Positions 1 to 10,340 of a DNA stretch of 64,000 bases are shown one piece after another. Each line of letters opens with the position of its first letter. Within the stretch, counting starts at the first letter, position 1. Origin of the DNA: Formicarius rufipectus (lineage: Eukaryota > Chordata > Aves > Passeriformes > Formicariidae); the NCBI GenBank assembly GCA_013399695.1, contig VXAU01001352.1:438404-502403 (forward strand), in the 5' to 3' direction. The translations under genes and the position numbers were made by a program. The notes under the pieces were generated by a model. It made no database searches. It saw nothing but the letters and a program-made list of their open reading frames with translations, and was not told the origin of the DNA.

Positions 1-134
1 TGCTACCTTTGCCTCATGGGTAGAGTTGTAAAATTACTTTTATTTCAAGTTGAGCATCTCTTGGAAGAAGATGGTGGGATGTGCTTTTGTCCTGGCTGGG
101 GGTTGTTTGAAGGGTGGGTGAGTTGGGTGGTAGG

Positions 135-198
135 TTTGCTTTGCTTTGCTTTGCTTTGCTTTGCTTTGCTTTGCTTTGCTTTGCTTTGCTTTGCTTTG
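135..198. repeat. (TTTGC)n pentanucleotide microsatellite
   Basis: Twelve uninterrupted TTTGC units run from 135 to 194, followed by a partial TTTG. The purity suggests a young, length-variable array. It sits about 120 bp before the SINE. The open frames across it on both strands are products of the repeat. Confidence 0.97.
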
Positions 199-320
199 GT
201 TGGTTGCTTGTAACCAAAGGAATTACAGTTTTACAGTGATTTTTTTCCTCTCTGAAATGAACGTTTTTTCTAGGACAATAAGCATGACACTTGCATACAT
301 GAGCTTCTCTACACACAGAC

Positions 321-448
321 TGTGAGATGAGCTCAGCTGGTCAGAACATGGTGCGAATAACGCCAAGGCTGGGGGTTGATCCCTTTATGGACCATTCATT
401 TAACAGTTGGGCTTTGTGGGTCTCTTCCAGCTCAGGGTATTCTGTGAA
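321..448 (+). mobile_element. tRNA-Ile-derived SINE, TguSINE1-like
   Basis: The head resembles tRNA-Ile. An A-box-like stretch (TGAGCTCAGCTGG) lies at 328-340, an AAT anticodon at about 356-358, and a B-box-like GGTTGATCCC at 374-383 that lacks the usual C after GGTT. The tail from about 391 (CCATTCATTTAACAGTTGG, then GGGTCTCTTCCAGCTCAG) follows the 3' end of CR1, which would supply the retrotransposition machinery. This head-plus-tail structure is that of TguSINE1, a passerine family. The tail has a small deletion around 410 and the A and B boxes are degenerate, so the copy is not a working tRNA gene and is probably inactive. Confidence 0.8.
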
Positions 449-449
449 A

Positions 450-3400
450 TATGTTAATGAGACTGTGGTCTGTGATGGCAAGAAATGAGACTGGATGGCA
501 AATCCAGGACAAAGGTGCTTGGGGGATTTTCAGTAGTCCTGGGAGTTAGAGGCAGGGTCACATGTTATAATTAACACTGCAAAAATCTAGTTAGATGAGA
601 AAAGCATTAAAAGTTGCACTGAAAAATCCCCACAGCCTGCCAGTTTTGAGAATTGCAGGATGGTAATAGAGAGAGAAATTATTTTCAAATGTGATTATTG
701 TTTTTTTTTTAAATAAATCTTCCAGCATCTGAATTCATGGACAGTTTTAAAAAGGTATTTATAAAATATCTGTGCTTCCATGATGGAAGCCATGGCCCTG
801 AACATTTTGGAAGGCTGGCTTTTAAAAACAAATATACAAGTTTAGAAAAGGGGGTGGACATTTTTTAATACTCTTGGTTGATTGGCTGAGAAAAAAGCTA
901 AAAAGAATGAAGTTGTGTCTCTGTGTTTGCTGTAGAAGGCTCATAAAAGAAAAAAATTGAAGGTAGAGCTCCGCTGGTGTGGGATGAGTTTTGGATCTTC
1001 TCCCACATAAAGTACCAGTGTGCATGACTGTAGGCAATGGTCCTGTTATCAGGAAAGGATTTGGTGGCCCATTCAGAAGGGTTATCTGCCCTCTGCCATG
1101 TGTTTATTTAGACTAACCCAGCAGGTCACCTCCTGAACTCTGACCTTCCATAGCTGTAGCCAGCCTTAGTTCTGAAGGTTGAAAATCTGGCTCTTTTCAC
1201 CACCAGTGGATTTCCACGAGCCAAGGGCAGACTTCCTCTGTGCTGCACTACCCTGCTGCTCCTGGAGAGAGCCAGAACTGCCCACAGGCTGGATGTTTGT
1301 GGAGATGGTAGAGGCAGAAGAGCTGAGGTGTGTGGAGTGGGTGTTCGCTCTGGGGGTGTTTTGAAATCCCGAAAGTGTGTGAGCAGGGGAATGGCTTTCG
1401 TGCTGTGGCCCTTGTACCAGTGAGCACAGCCCGGGTGAAAACAAAGAAAACATGGATGTATTAGCAAACATGAGATAAGACTTTGATCCTGTCTGAGTCC
1501 AGCTGAAGCCCTGGGGTCCAGGTGGCTGTTTCTTAGGACCCCATTTAGATAACCATATATTTTGCATCTCCGTGTTGTTGCATTTCCCCTTCTGTGCCCT
1601 CATTTAAATGTGGCATTTTATGTCGTGTTACTCTGCTTGGACAGAGCTGTGCTTCTTCACGGTGTTACAGAATAAGTGTGATTGCCAGCAGAGAGGAACT
1701 TATCAATGACTTAAGTGAACTTTAAGTAGTCTAATTATTAAACTGCCTCTTGGTTGTGTGAGTGAAAGCTGATTTTCAAGAATCTGGTGCTATTCTTTAT
1801 ACCAGCAGAAGATCCCTCTCAGATTTATTGGTGTTTGGAAAATGTGTAAAACCAATAATTCATCTGTTGTAAAATAGTGAATAACTGCATATATATTTTA
1901 AAATTTGTAATATTAATCACTAGTTCAAATAGATAAGTACAAGAGCTACATCCTAGATTCCTTTCACACAAATATTTAAATTATTTAATAATATCTGTAA
2001 CTATACCTATTCCTACATCTGTACCTAGAGAGCCGTGTCTCTCTGTCTAGATGCACTCACACACTCTTAATCATGCAAACACACAAGTACTTAATATGAC
2101 AGACAAAAACATTACTACTGAGTCATCCTGACAAAATATATTTACAGCGTCTGGGATGAAATTGTCAAGTCAACGGTTTCCTGAATTACCTGAATACAAT
2201 TAAGTAATAATGGGGGGATGAATTACATTTCAGTGTTTGACATAAAAATAGTCAAAAAACCCCAAGCCTATTGTCAAACTGTTTCAGAAACAAAGGGTCA
2301 TTGCTGAAATGTTCTTTGTTCCTTGTTTTCTCCTAGCTATATGAAATTACTAACGAATTTACAGGAACTCTCACTGTGCAGTGTGTTTTTGGGCACTATT
2401 AATTTTCATAAACTTTTCATTTTGGTGTAGTAGAGGTCGAGTGCTACCCTTGAAGGAGGTGATTGTTTAAAATTAAATGTTGGCCATGCTACTGGTAAAA
2501 TGAAAAAAAAAAGAAAAAATACATAGAATTGTCCTGAGGAGGAAGGACAAGTGGCATGGACTCTCTGAAAATGTAGGTGTAACGACCTGTGGAAAAAAAA
2601 TCAAACAATTTTTAATAATAAATTTTCTCAGAGAATTGCTTTCTATGAGATGAAAAACTTCAGGAGTGAGATGGCAATGAGGAGAAGAGATGGCCGTGAC
2701 CTGTTGTAGAAATGCAGCCTGGGGTAGAAAAACTCACTTAAAGAAAGACATTCAAGTGGATGTGCATTTATATACCTTTTTCTTGAAAGATCTTTACCAT
2801 CTTGCTCCACAGAGGTGGTGGCTGATCTGGCAGAGTGCTTTGGGGCGATTTATGCATATGATGTTTGAACGTGTGAACAGTTCCTACTTCTGCTCAAGTG
2901 TTTGCAGTTTATAAACGTGAAATTAAGATACCTACTTTATTTTCTGTTATCTTGCCCGATGTTAAGAAAGTCTCTTTTAGCATTTGGCTGCTTCTCTTTG
3001 AGTAGCTGGTTTGAAAATGAACCTCAGCCACAGTGGTGAACACAGAAATCACCAAATCTTTGAAGCAAGACTTGAGGGAACAGGTTTCAGAAAAGATAGG
3101 CTAGAGGAATGCAGTAAGACAGAATCAAAGAGAAATGAAATCAGATTTGTAATTCGGAGTGTAGAACCTCATCAGATATAAATTGGTTCTTTGTCACTAC
3201 TGAGAGCCTGGTACGCAGAGGTACAATACCAAGAATAATCTCAGACCTCCAAAATACTGGTGCATTATTGTATGATGAAGTTCATAGTTTGATCCACACC
3301 TTAACAGTATCTCCAGGGATGCCTGTAAACAGACACAGGAGAGATTGTGCTCAGGAGTGTAAATCCTCCCCAGCTCCACTGATTTCAGCAGCACTCCCGT

Positions 3401-5879
3401 GCCTTGGAGCCGCGTGAGCGAGGAGAGGTTTTAACCAATACCTGAACAAATAAGCAGAAAGGTCACAGCATTCATCTCCTACCTATAGTAAATGTTATAA
3501 AGTTCAAAAATAGTCAGAAATTTATGTCAAAGGCATAATTTTACTGAAACAGGGATCGGGACATTCCAGGTATACAGGTATAGCTAGTACCTGAGAAGAC
3601 TGATAAATGACCAACCTCAAAACCCAAATGCACTGTCCAAACAGAATAAACAGTGCTATATATCTTACTATGTGCTGCAAGATAAGGACCTCTTGAAAAT
3701 TATATTTTTATGAAGGTCCATGAAAGTAAAGAAGAGGGAAAAGTAATAGAGAGAGGCACAATTAAATTAAAAGTCTAGAATTATAGAATTCCTCATCAAA
3801 TCATCTTCTGACTCTAATGAATCATTCCATTCCTTTTCATTCGCCTTTTCTAGTTCTCTCCTCCGGGCATTTAAAATTGCTTTGCATCGTTGTAGTCATA
3901 AAAAAAGAAATTTATTCCCCTCAGAAAGGATATGCAGTTTTGTAGGAAGTAATATAGACATGTCCAATTTAAGATCAGCATAGTCCACCTTCAATGAAAT
4001 AAGTCTTTTCCAGGAAGCATGAGCGGCTTTAGCAATATCTGGGTGAGTAGTTATATGCTCAGACAGAGCCTCTTTCCCTTGTGCCTGGTTTAAAATTCAT
4101 TTTCCCACCTCAGATGAGAGGGAATACCTGACTGAGGTGCCAAGAGTGAATACTTGAGGTGCTTTTCTTATTTGCCAGGAGTGCTCAGAAAGACAAGGTG
4201 ATGCCAGCACTAAAATTGGAGGTGAATGTCACATTTAGCCTCTCATGAAACCTTGACTGGGGATGCCTGGAGGTGGCTTCTACAGAAAGGCTCATAATCC
4301 CAGAGCTGGTGTCACTCTGCAGTGTGAGTTGGAAAGTGTAGCAGCCTTGCATTGCCTGTTGAAAGAGCTGGAATTTCCAAGTCAGCACACTGACAAATGC
4401 CTCAGCTCTTCCCACCTGACTTCACCTGGGACATGTGCCTCGGGAACATGATTCCCCTGGGTGCCATCTGCAGTTAATGTACTCAGGGGCACCCACAGCT
4501 GCTGAAGGAGCTGACTCAGGTGTGTCACCTGTGAGGAATGCCTGTCATTTTCCACAGGCTGCCACTGGTGTCTAAGTTGAACTGAGGTGTAGAGATTTAG
4601 GTGGGTGAATTTGGCCTCAGATGTCAACACATATTTTAGAAATATTTTTACAAAGGTAGTCATTCCTTTCATGCAAAGGATTTTCTTCCCAAAATTCTTG
4701 GAGCTCTTTGGATATAGGAAAATAAAGGCACTGAAGTGAAAGCTGCTAGTTCCAAATGAGTCAATTTTTAGGTGACCAGCCTGAGATATGCCTCAGTTTG
4801 CAAGCACTTCTGAAATGTCTGTGATCATAGGTGTGCCAGGAACCAAGTTCACATTATAACTTCAGGTCCAAATTTTGTGCTCTAATCTGGACCACTGGTA
4901 CTTCTTCCAACAGGTTATTTTTCTGTTCTAAGTAAGCAGCAAGGAAAGCTATACAAGCAAACTATGTCTGTATTTCCAGATACATCATTCTGAGTGCTTG
5001 GAAGTCTGTTAGCACAGTCATCCCATAAACAATGATGTGATTGGGCTCATTTCCTCTCTGGGCATCTGATTTTTCAAAGAATTGGTGGTTGTTGCACATT
5101 GTCTTGTATCACCACAGATGCTGAGCCTGTGAGTAGCTGGCAAAGGCAGTGGGCTGCCTTCACAGATTTCAGCTAAGGCTTCGTTTCCATGAGGGTCGCT
5201 TTGGCAGACTACACAGAGTTGTCTGTATTTTTTGGCTGATTCTGGTTTTTCTCTCCTGCTTCTGTTTACCTCACCCACCTGTGCTTCCCAGCAATTCCCA
5301 TTAGTTAACTTTGTCCAACGTGTCTTCTTGGAGGGGCAAAACTTACTTGTTTCAAATGTTGCAGAAACAAGATATCCCTAAGCAGGGAAGGGATGATAGA
5401 GGACTGCCTTAATATGCATAGACCTGTATGCACAAGTAGGACATAATAATTTGCCTGACTGCTTTCACTCTTTTAATTTCCCCAACTTGATTTGATCACC
5501 AGTCAGCCTGTAAATAATGCAGAAAATCATACATGGTCCAAAAACCTGTTGCTTTGGGTTTGTTTGACTCTTCGGCAGAGTTGTATCATAATTCAGATCT
5601 GATCATCTGATTAAAATACACTCAGTCACATACACATGAAAAAAAGCCCGATCTCGCATCCATCTGAATGCCTCAAAAAGTCCAGTGAATATCATTTTAA
5701 TGAAAGATTTATTTGGTTTTCTGGAAGAGGGAAAAGCTGATTTTCAAGAACATGAAATAATAGTTACTCTTTATTCAAAAGTATATTTAATCTTTAACAT
5801 TTATTTTCACTTGAGCAGGTTGCTAATGACTGCTCATTTCTTCATAAAAAATGAGTCCACTCCATCTTACAGAATCTAT
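450..5879. other. Intronic DNA with no recognised feature
   Basis: AT-rich sequence with only short chance frames. The segment at 1100-1600 is more GC-rich and holds overlapping open frames of 113 and 145 codons on the minus strand, but they match no family I know. No repeat, promoter or RNA gene could be supported. Confidence 0.5.
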
Positions 5880-5985
5880 GTTTAAAAAGGCATTGATAAA
5901 TTGAAGGGAGTGCAAGGAAGAGAATTAAAAATGATTAAGTGCTGAGAGTATTGACTTAGGACTGGAGATTAAAATAATTGAATGT
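5880..5985 (+). mobile_element. Ancient CR1/L3-type LINE relic (reverse transcriptase C-terminal region)
   Basis: The stretch containing AAAAAGGCATTGATAAATTG and AAAATGATTAAG follows the conserved CR1/L3 segment that encodes roughly D-K-L-E-R-V-Q-x-R-A-x-K-M-I-K. It is heavily decayed and out of frame. The match is from memory of the consensus and the edges are approximate. It may belong to the same old insertion as the relic at 7110-7335. Confidence 0.5.
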
Positions 5986-6424
5986 GTGTGGGCTTGCTAA
6001 ACATTTCTTACAACTTTGTTCTCAAAAAGGTAGGAGTTTGATTCTTTTTGATTCAATTTTGAAAATTGAGAACATTCTCAGGAAGAATGATCTAATTGTA
6101 AAGTGGATACACTTTTCAACATAGCGTCTGTTTCTGTGATAGCTACCTGTCTTGCAAAATTCTTTACTTCTCACATATTCTCATTGCTATCAATGAAGTA
6201 TTCTCAGCATAAAGAACTACATAACCTTAGTAAGAATGACAGAACTTAATATATTAAAAGTAAGCTTTGGATAAATTTATTACTTGAACACAGTTCTGAA
6301 TGTCCCAATTTTTGTGTGTGAAAATAAAAATTCAGCCCATCAGATGAAGACAGTATTTAGAACTGAAGAATAGTTCATGGAATCTGGATCTGGTGTCATG
6401 GTGAGACTCACCTTTTTTGGTATC

Positions 6425-6475
6425 AAAAAAAAAAAAAGAAAAAAGGAAAGAAGAGAAAAGAGGAAAAAAAGAAAT
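6425..6475. repeat. A/GA-rich low-complexity tract
   Basis: A run of thirteen A is followed by purine-only sequence of mixed AAAG and GGAAA units. It might be a decayed retroposon tail, but no body is recognisable next to it. Confidence 0.85.
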
Positions 6476-7109
6476 TATATTATGCTGCTGTAGCACTAAT
6501 AGAGAAAAGTAGGCAAGAGCAAACCAGCTGCAGACATAATCTTGTTTATTGTGTCCCTATTTTGTGGCCTTAGCTCTCTGCAATGAAGCCACTCTCTTGT
6601 GAGGGGCAGAAGAAATCTCAGAAGAGGGATTCATAGTTTTCAGCCCTGAGTAAGATCCCTGTTTGATGGATAATAACATTTGTGAAGATGCCTCAATGTA
6701 ATAGCAAAGACACCCAAAATTCCTTTGATAGCTCAAGTGGTCCTTCATCTCACCATATCCCAGAGTATGTGGAAATTAAATAAGTAGAAGAGATTTCTGA
6801 TGGCCATGATGAGTTTTGCAGGGAGGTGGGACATCAGAATCAGTTTACTAGGAGTGACCATTAAAGTGGTAGCAATTATTAGAAGGAAATGGAGAAAGCA
6901 GAAGCAAAAACCATCATGTTGTTACTTTTCAGACACATAGTTTGCTCACATGCTGGGCATCTTACCCAGTTCTGGGTACTAATACCAGACACAGGATGTA
7001 ACAAAACTAGGAAGACCCGGAGAACCATGACCAAGACGTTCAGAAGTGAATGCCAGGCTTTAAACAAGGGCAAATGAAACAGATTAGTCTTCTTTGCTTT
7101 TAAAAGAAC

Positions 7110-7335
7110 AAAGAGAGAGTAGGATGTTAAAGTTTGTAAGTCATGAATTGCACAGGGAAACGAAACAGGCTGCCCCTTGAAATTATCAGAGAGGAGCTTC
7201 GAAACAAGCAAAAGGACATACTTCTTCTCACAGTATGTAATTTAATTGTGGAACTTGTAGCCACAGGGGAGCTGTGGAAGCAAAAAGTATAAATGAGTTC
7301 AAAACGGGACTAGATAAATTAATTTAAGGATTGGC
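7110..7335 (+). mobile_element. Ancient CR1/L3-type LINE relic, 3' portion
   Basis: Several short blocks lie in the order expected near the end of the CR1/L3 reading frame: AACAAGCAAAAGGACATACT at 7203-7222, then TGTGGAACTTGTAGCCACAG at 7247-7266, then GAGCTGTGGAAGC, then GGGACTAGATAAATTAATTT. In the family these encode the W-N-x-L-P-x-D-x-G-x-A-K-x-F-x-K-D-L-D-K-F region. Frames are broken. The number of diagnostic blocks makes the family call fairly safe, although the exact subfamily is unknown. Confidence 0.65.
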
Positions 7336-8404
7336 TTAGTGTTTTTTCATAGTAATTAAATTCAATAGTTTAGATGTGACCTCAGGCTGAGGAAGTCCCT
7401 TGACTGCTGATTTCTGGATCCTGGGCTGATGGGAAGGGATCACTCTAACAGTGCCCAAAAACATTGTTACAGTCTCCCATGGTTGCAGACTGTGTGCCAT
7501 GGTAAGTAGGTCTGATGGCATGCAATAAAACTTGGGCTTTTGTGAAAGAAAGACCTCAACTCCTTTTCCCTGCCTCGCATCCACACATGGTTTATTCCTT
7601 AATGAATGTCCTGAGGGCCTCAGATTCAGTGCCACACCTTAGAGAGGGAATTTTGTATCAGCAATAGTGATATAAATATGTGCCTTTGCACATTATGTCT
7701 CAGGTGGTTTTCTAAGATATGTGTTTTTCCCTCCTATTGTTAAGATTTACTACAACATTCAGGGATCCCACTCAAGAACAACAACACTGTGTAAACACTT
7801 AGTGAGAGAGATCCCTTGCCCTGGCAAAGAAATTGGAAAAACATTCAAGTGCAGTGTTTTAAGGACCAAATGGTTTTCAAGTGTGGAATGTGGGGTTTAA
7901 TATTTTTTTCTTCTCTTCTAAATTTAATAGGAAAAAATAGTTTATTTCTGGTTCTGAAATGGTGGTATTTCTCCCAAAATGTAAATGGTTTGAAAATGGT
8001 TCCACCTGTCTGTAAAAAAGTAGAAACTGAGGAGTCTTTCCATGTGCTGTAGTGTCAGTGAGCAATAAAACCCTTCTCTAGGCAAGTCACTGTGGGGGTT
8101 TCCTTCCCTTCCCTTTCTTCCTATCATGATTCAGCTGACAGGACTTGGCATACAACACAAGATGGACAAGAAGGCTTCCCTTACTGTGTTATGCCTTAAT
8201 AAATCATGGAATTTTTCATTTTTCAAACACTGCTTCTAATTCCTCTTCTCTATGTGTATTTTTAATATAATCATCTGAATCATAAATCAAAAAACTGAAG
8301 AAAACAGACACAGTAGCACCCTTTAGAAATGTGAGGCAGCATGCGTTGTTCTTTCCTTGTTGCAATACTCTTAATCCACACCTCTCTTTGCTGTTTGTTG
8401 TCAT

Positions 8405-8528
8405 CTTTCACTGTGTACATCTAATTTAGTCTGCAAGCACCTCAGGGCAGGGTCTTGTCATTCTAGTTCTCTGTAAAGCATCAGGTCCACCTGTGGTGAT
8501 GTATAAATAATAATAATAATAAAAAAAA
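8405..8528 (+). mobile_element. Ancient L2/L3-type retroposon 3' end with (AAT)n tail
   Basis: The segment reads CTGCAAGCACCTCAGGGCAG, TGTAAAGCATCAGG, and then GTGATGTATAAATAATAATA into an AAT triplet tail at 8505-8520. This is the order of the old amniote element 3' end (roughly 'gtaagctccttggggcaggg ... tgtacagcacctagca ... gtaatacaaataataa'). The microsatellite is therefore best read as the element's tail. Divergence is high; the family name is uncertain among L2, L3 and CR1 types. Confidence 0.6.
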
Positions 8529-8670
8529 TGTTGAACCACATCACTCAAATGGGAAAGGTATCAAAATGGATCTAAGAAAGGATTTTTTGATTAATAAATT
8601 ACATCTCATGTTTGCATTCATGGTAACGTTGTGAAAAATAAGATGCATACCTGAATAAATAGAAGTATTT

Positions 8671-9005
8671 TGTTGGAGTTTGGTTTTGGTTGTTTTGGGT
8701 TTATTTTTTTTTTATTTGTTTGGATTTTAAGGCATAATAATTTTTGTGCTTGGAAAAACTTCAGAGCCTGAGGCTTCTTACTGGAGTACTAAATTGTTGC
8801 ATTTATCCATCAAGATGGTATCATGGATAAAATAGTAGAAAGCTAATACTGTAAACAACTGAAACAGGAACTAATTTTTTCTGAACTGGCACTTTTTGGT
8901 GGTTTTTTTTTTGTTTTGTTTTGTTTTTTGGGGGGGGTTGTTTGTTTTGGTTTTGTTTGGGTTTTTGTTTGTTTGGTTTGGGGTTTTTTTTGTTTTCATT
9001 TTTTG
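8671..9005 (+). repeat. T/G-rich low-complexity regions
   Basis: Two strongly T+G-biased stretches, 8671-8730 and 8893-9005, consist of imprecise TTTTG, TTTGG and TTTGTTT units with an eight-G run at about 8930-8938. The strand asymmetry is extreme: C is almost absent over about 110 bases of the second block. Ordinary sequence separates the two blocks. This is probably a decayed simple repeat, and no function is claimed. Confidence 0.8.
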
Positions 9006-9804
9006 GTAGAAAACATATCTCTGGTACTTTGATGAACTTTAGTCAGTAGAAAGAATAAGTCAACAGGGTAGGTGTGGTTTTGATGCCCTGCTGGAAGAGG
9101 TGTATTTTCTGCAGTGAGACCACAAAAGTGCAGTGGCTGCTGCTCTGTGATGTCCTGGTGGACAACAGACCCTGGATGTTGTGCCAACTCCCTAGGCCAT
9201 GTCATACGTGGGTGGGGAGCCCTGGGTTGGCACACCATCAGTGCAGCAAGGGTTGCGTTCCCATGGCTTCACAAAATCACCCAAACTCAACAAGCCACGC
9301 CCAGGAGCAAAACCACCATCTCACGTTTGTGTTGAGGCGTTTAAATCTGCATTGTGCAACATTATTGTTTAAATGATTAATAATGCCTAAGGTCAAGGCT
9401 GGGCATATGTTCATATTGAGTCATGAAATGAGAACTGAAAGCTTATTGGGAACTGCTAAATAAATGTAAATTACTTTGACTGCCTTAAAACTGATGAATG
9501 GAACTAGTTCTATGTGCAGACAGAAGAAGGGATTTGTATCACTGTTTATAGCGCTACTAGGATCCCAACAACAACAGTTGCACACTTCTGATAGGCATCC
9601 ATCAGAAATGGTTTCACTGGCAAAGCTCTAGGAAAGGGGTGGGAAAATGGTTAGAGATGTTTACTTGCTGAAATGTTCGCTTACATCTGGAAGCCTGAGA
9701 AGTCTGATGGTCTCTGGCTGCAAAAGGAGAAAGTTAATCCCAGCCTACAAGTGCCCAACTGAGGAGAGCTATGCTTACAGTAAATCAGCCTAACGGACAG
9801 AGCT

Positions 9805-9880
9805 ACAGCTTTGGATGGCAGGCAGATGAGGTTTAATGGTGAAAAGATGCATTTTGATACAGGCCATGGTAATTAACCAT
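9805..9880 (+). mobile_element. Possible ancient CR1/L3 fragment
   Basis: TGGCAGGCAGATGAGGTTTA followed by ATGGTGAAAAGATGCATTTT resembles the CR1 coding segment W-Q-M-K-F-N-x-D-K-C-K-V-M-H-x-G, with a small deletion. It is a short match, supported by several other relics of the same class within 4 kb. Confidence 0.4.
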
Positions 9881-10204
9881 TGAATAATCAGGGCTGTGGT
9901 TAGCTTCTCTGTTCTTGAACTCTTTAAAAAAAAGTACTGTGATTACCTAAAGGGTTATCTTGTGCATTTGGAAGTTGGGTTGCTCACGAGCAACAAAAAT
10001 GCCTGTCATGTACATATGGGTGGTGCCTTTGTGCTCAGAAGGGGTTTTTAAGGTGTTTAAATTAAAGATCTGCCAAAACCTTTGCTGGGTCAATACTAAG
10101 AGCTGTATGTCTCCTCCTCCCTGCCCCAGTTATCTTCTGTGAGTGTTTTGTAAGTTGAAGCCCCACCTCACACAGTACAAGTTTGATTAGCTTCTTCAAT
10201 GTTC

Positions 10205-10340
10205 CCTCTTGTCTCCAGCAGAGCTGAATGTCTCTTGTTATTTATTTTATGCATTAAATGCTTACAGTGTGCTTGGGGCTGTACAAGACATAAATATAAA
10301 GAGAGTCCATGCCCTGTAGGACTTAACTGCGTTGAAGGCA
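10205..10340 (-). mobile_element. Ancient L2/L3-type retroposon relic, inverted
   Basis: On the + strand it reads TTATTTATTTTATGCATTAA, GCTTACAGTGTGCTTGGGGC, TGTACAAGACATAAA and GAGTCCATGCCCTGTAGGAC. This is the reverse complement of the widespread amniote tail with blocks like 'ccctgccc', 'gctgtacaa' and 'tgtgctaggc'. It is opposite in orientation to the copy at 8405-8528. Boundaries are approximate. Confidence 0.6.

Noticed and set aside
322..393. A functional tRNA-Ile gene
   Set aside because: The acceptor stem is degenerate, the B box lacks a base, and a CR1-like tail follows directly, so it is a SINE.
1166..1603. 145-codon minus-strand frame as a gene
   Set aside because: Low complexity of content, an overlapping alternative frame, and no recognised homology; taken as a GC-richer chance region.
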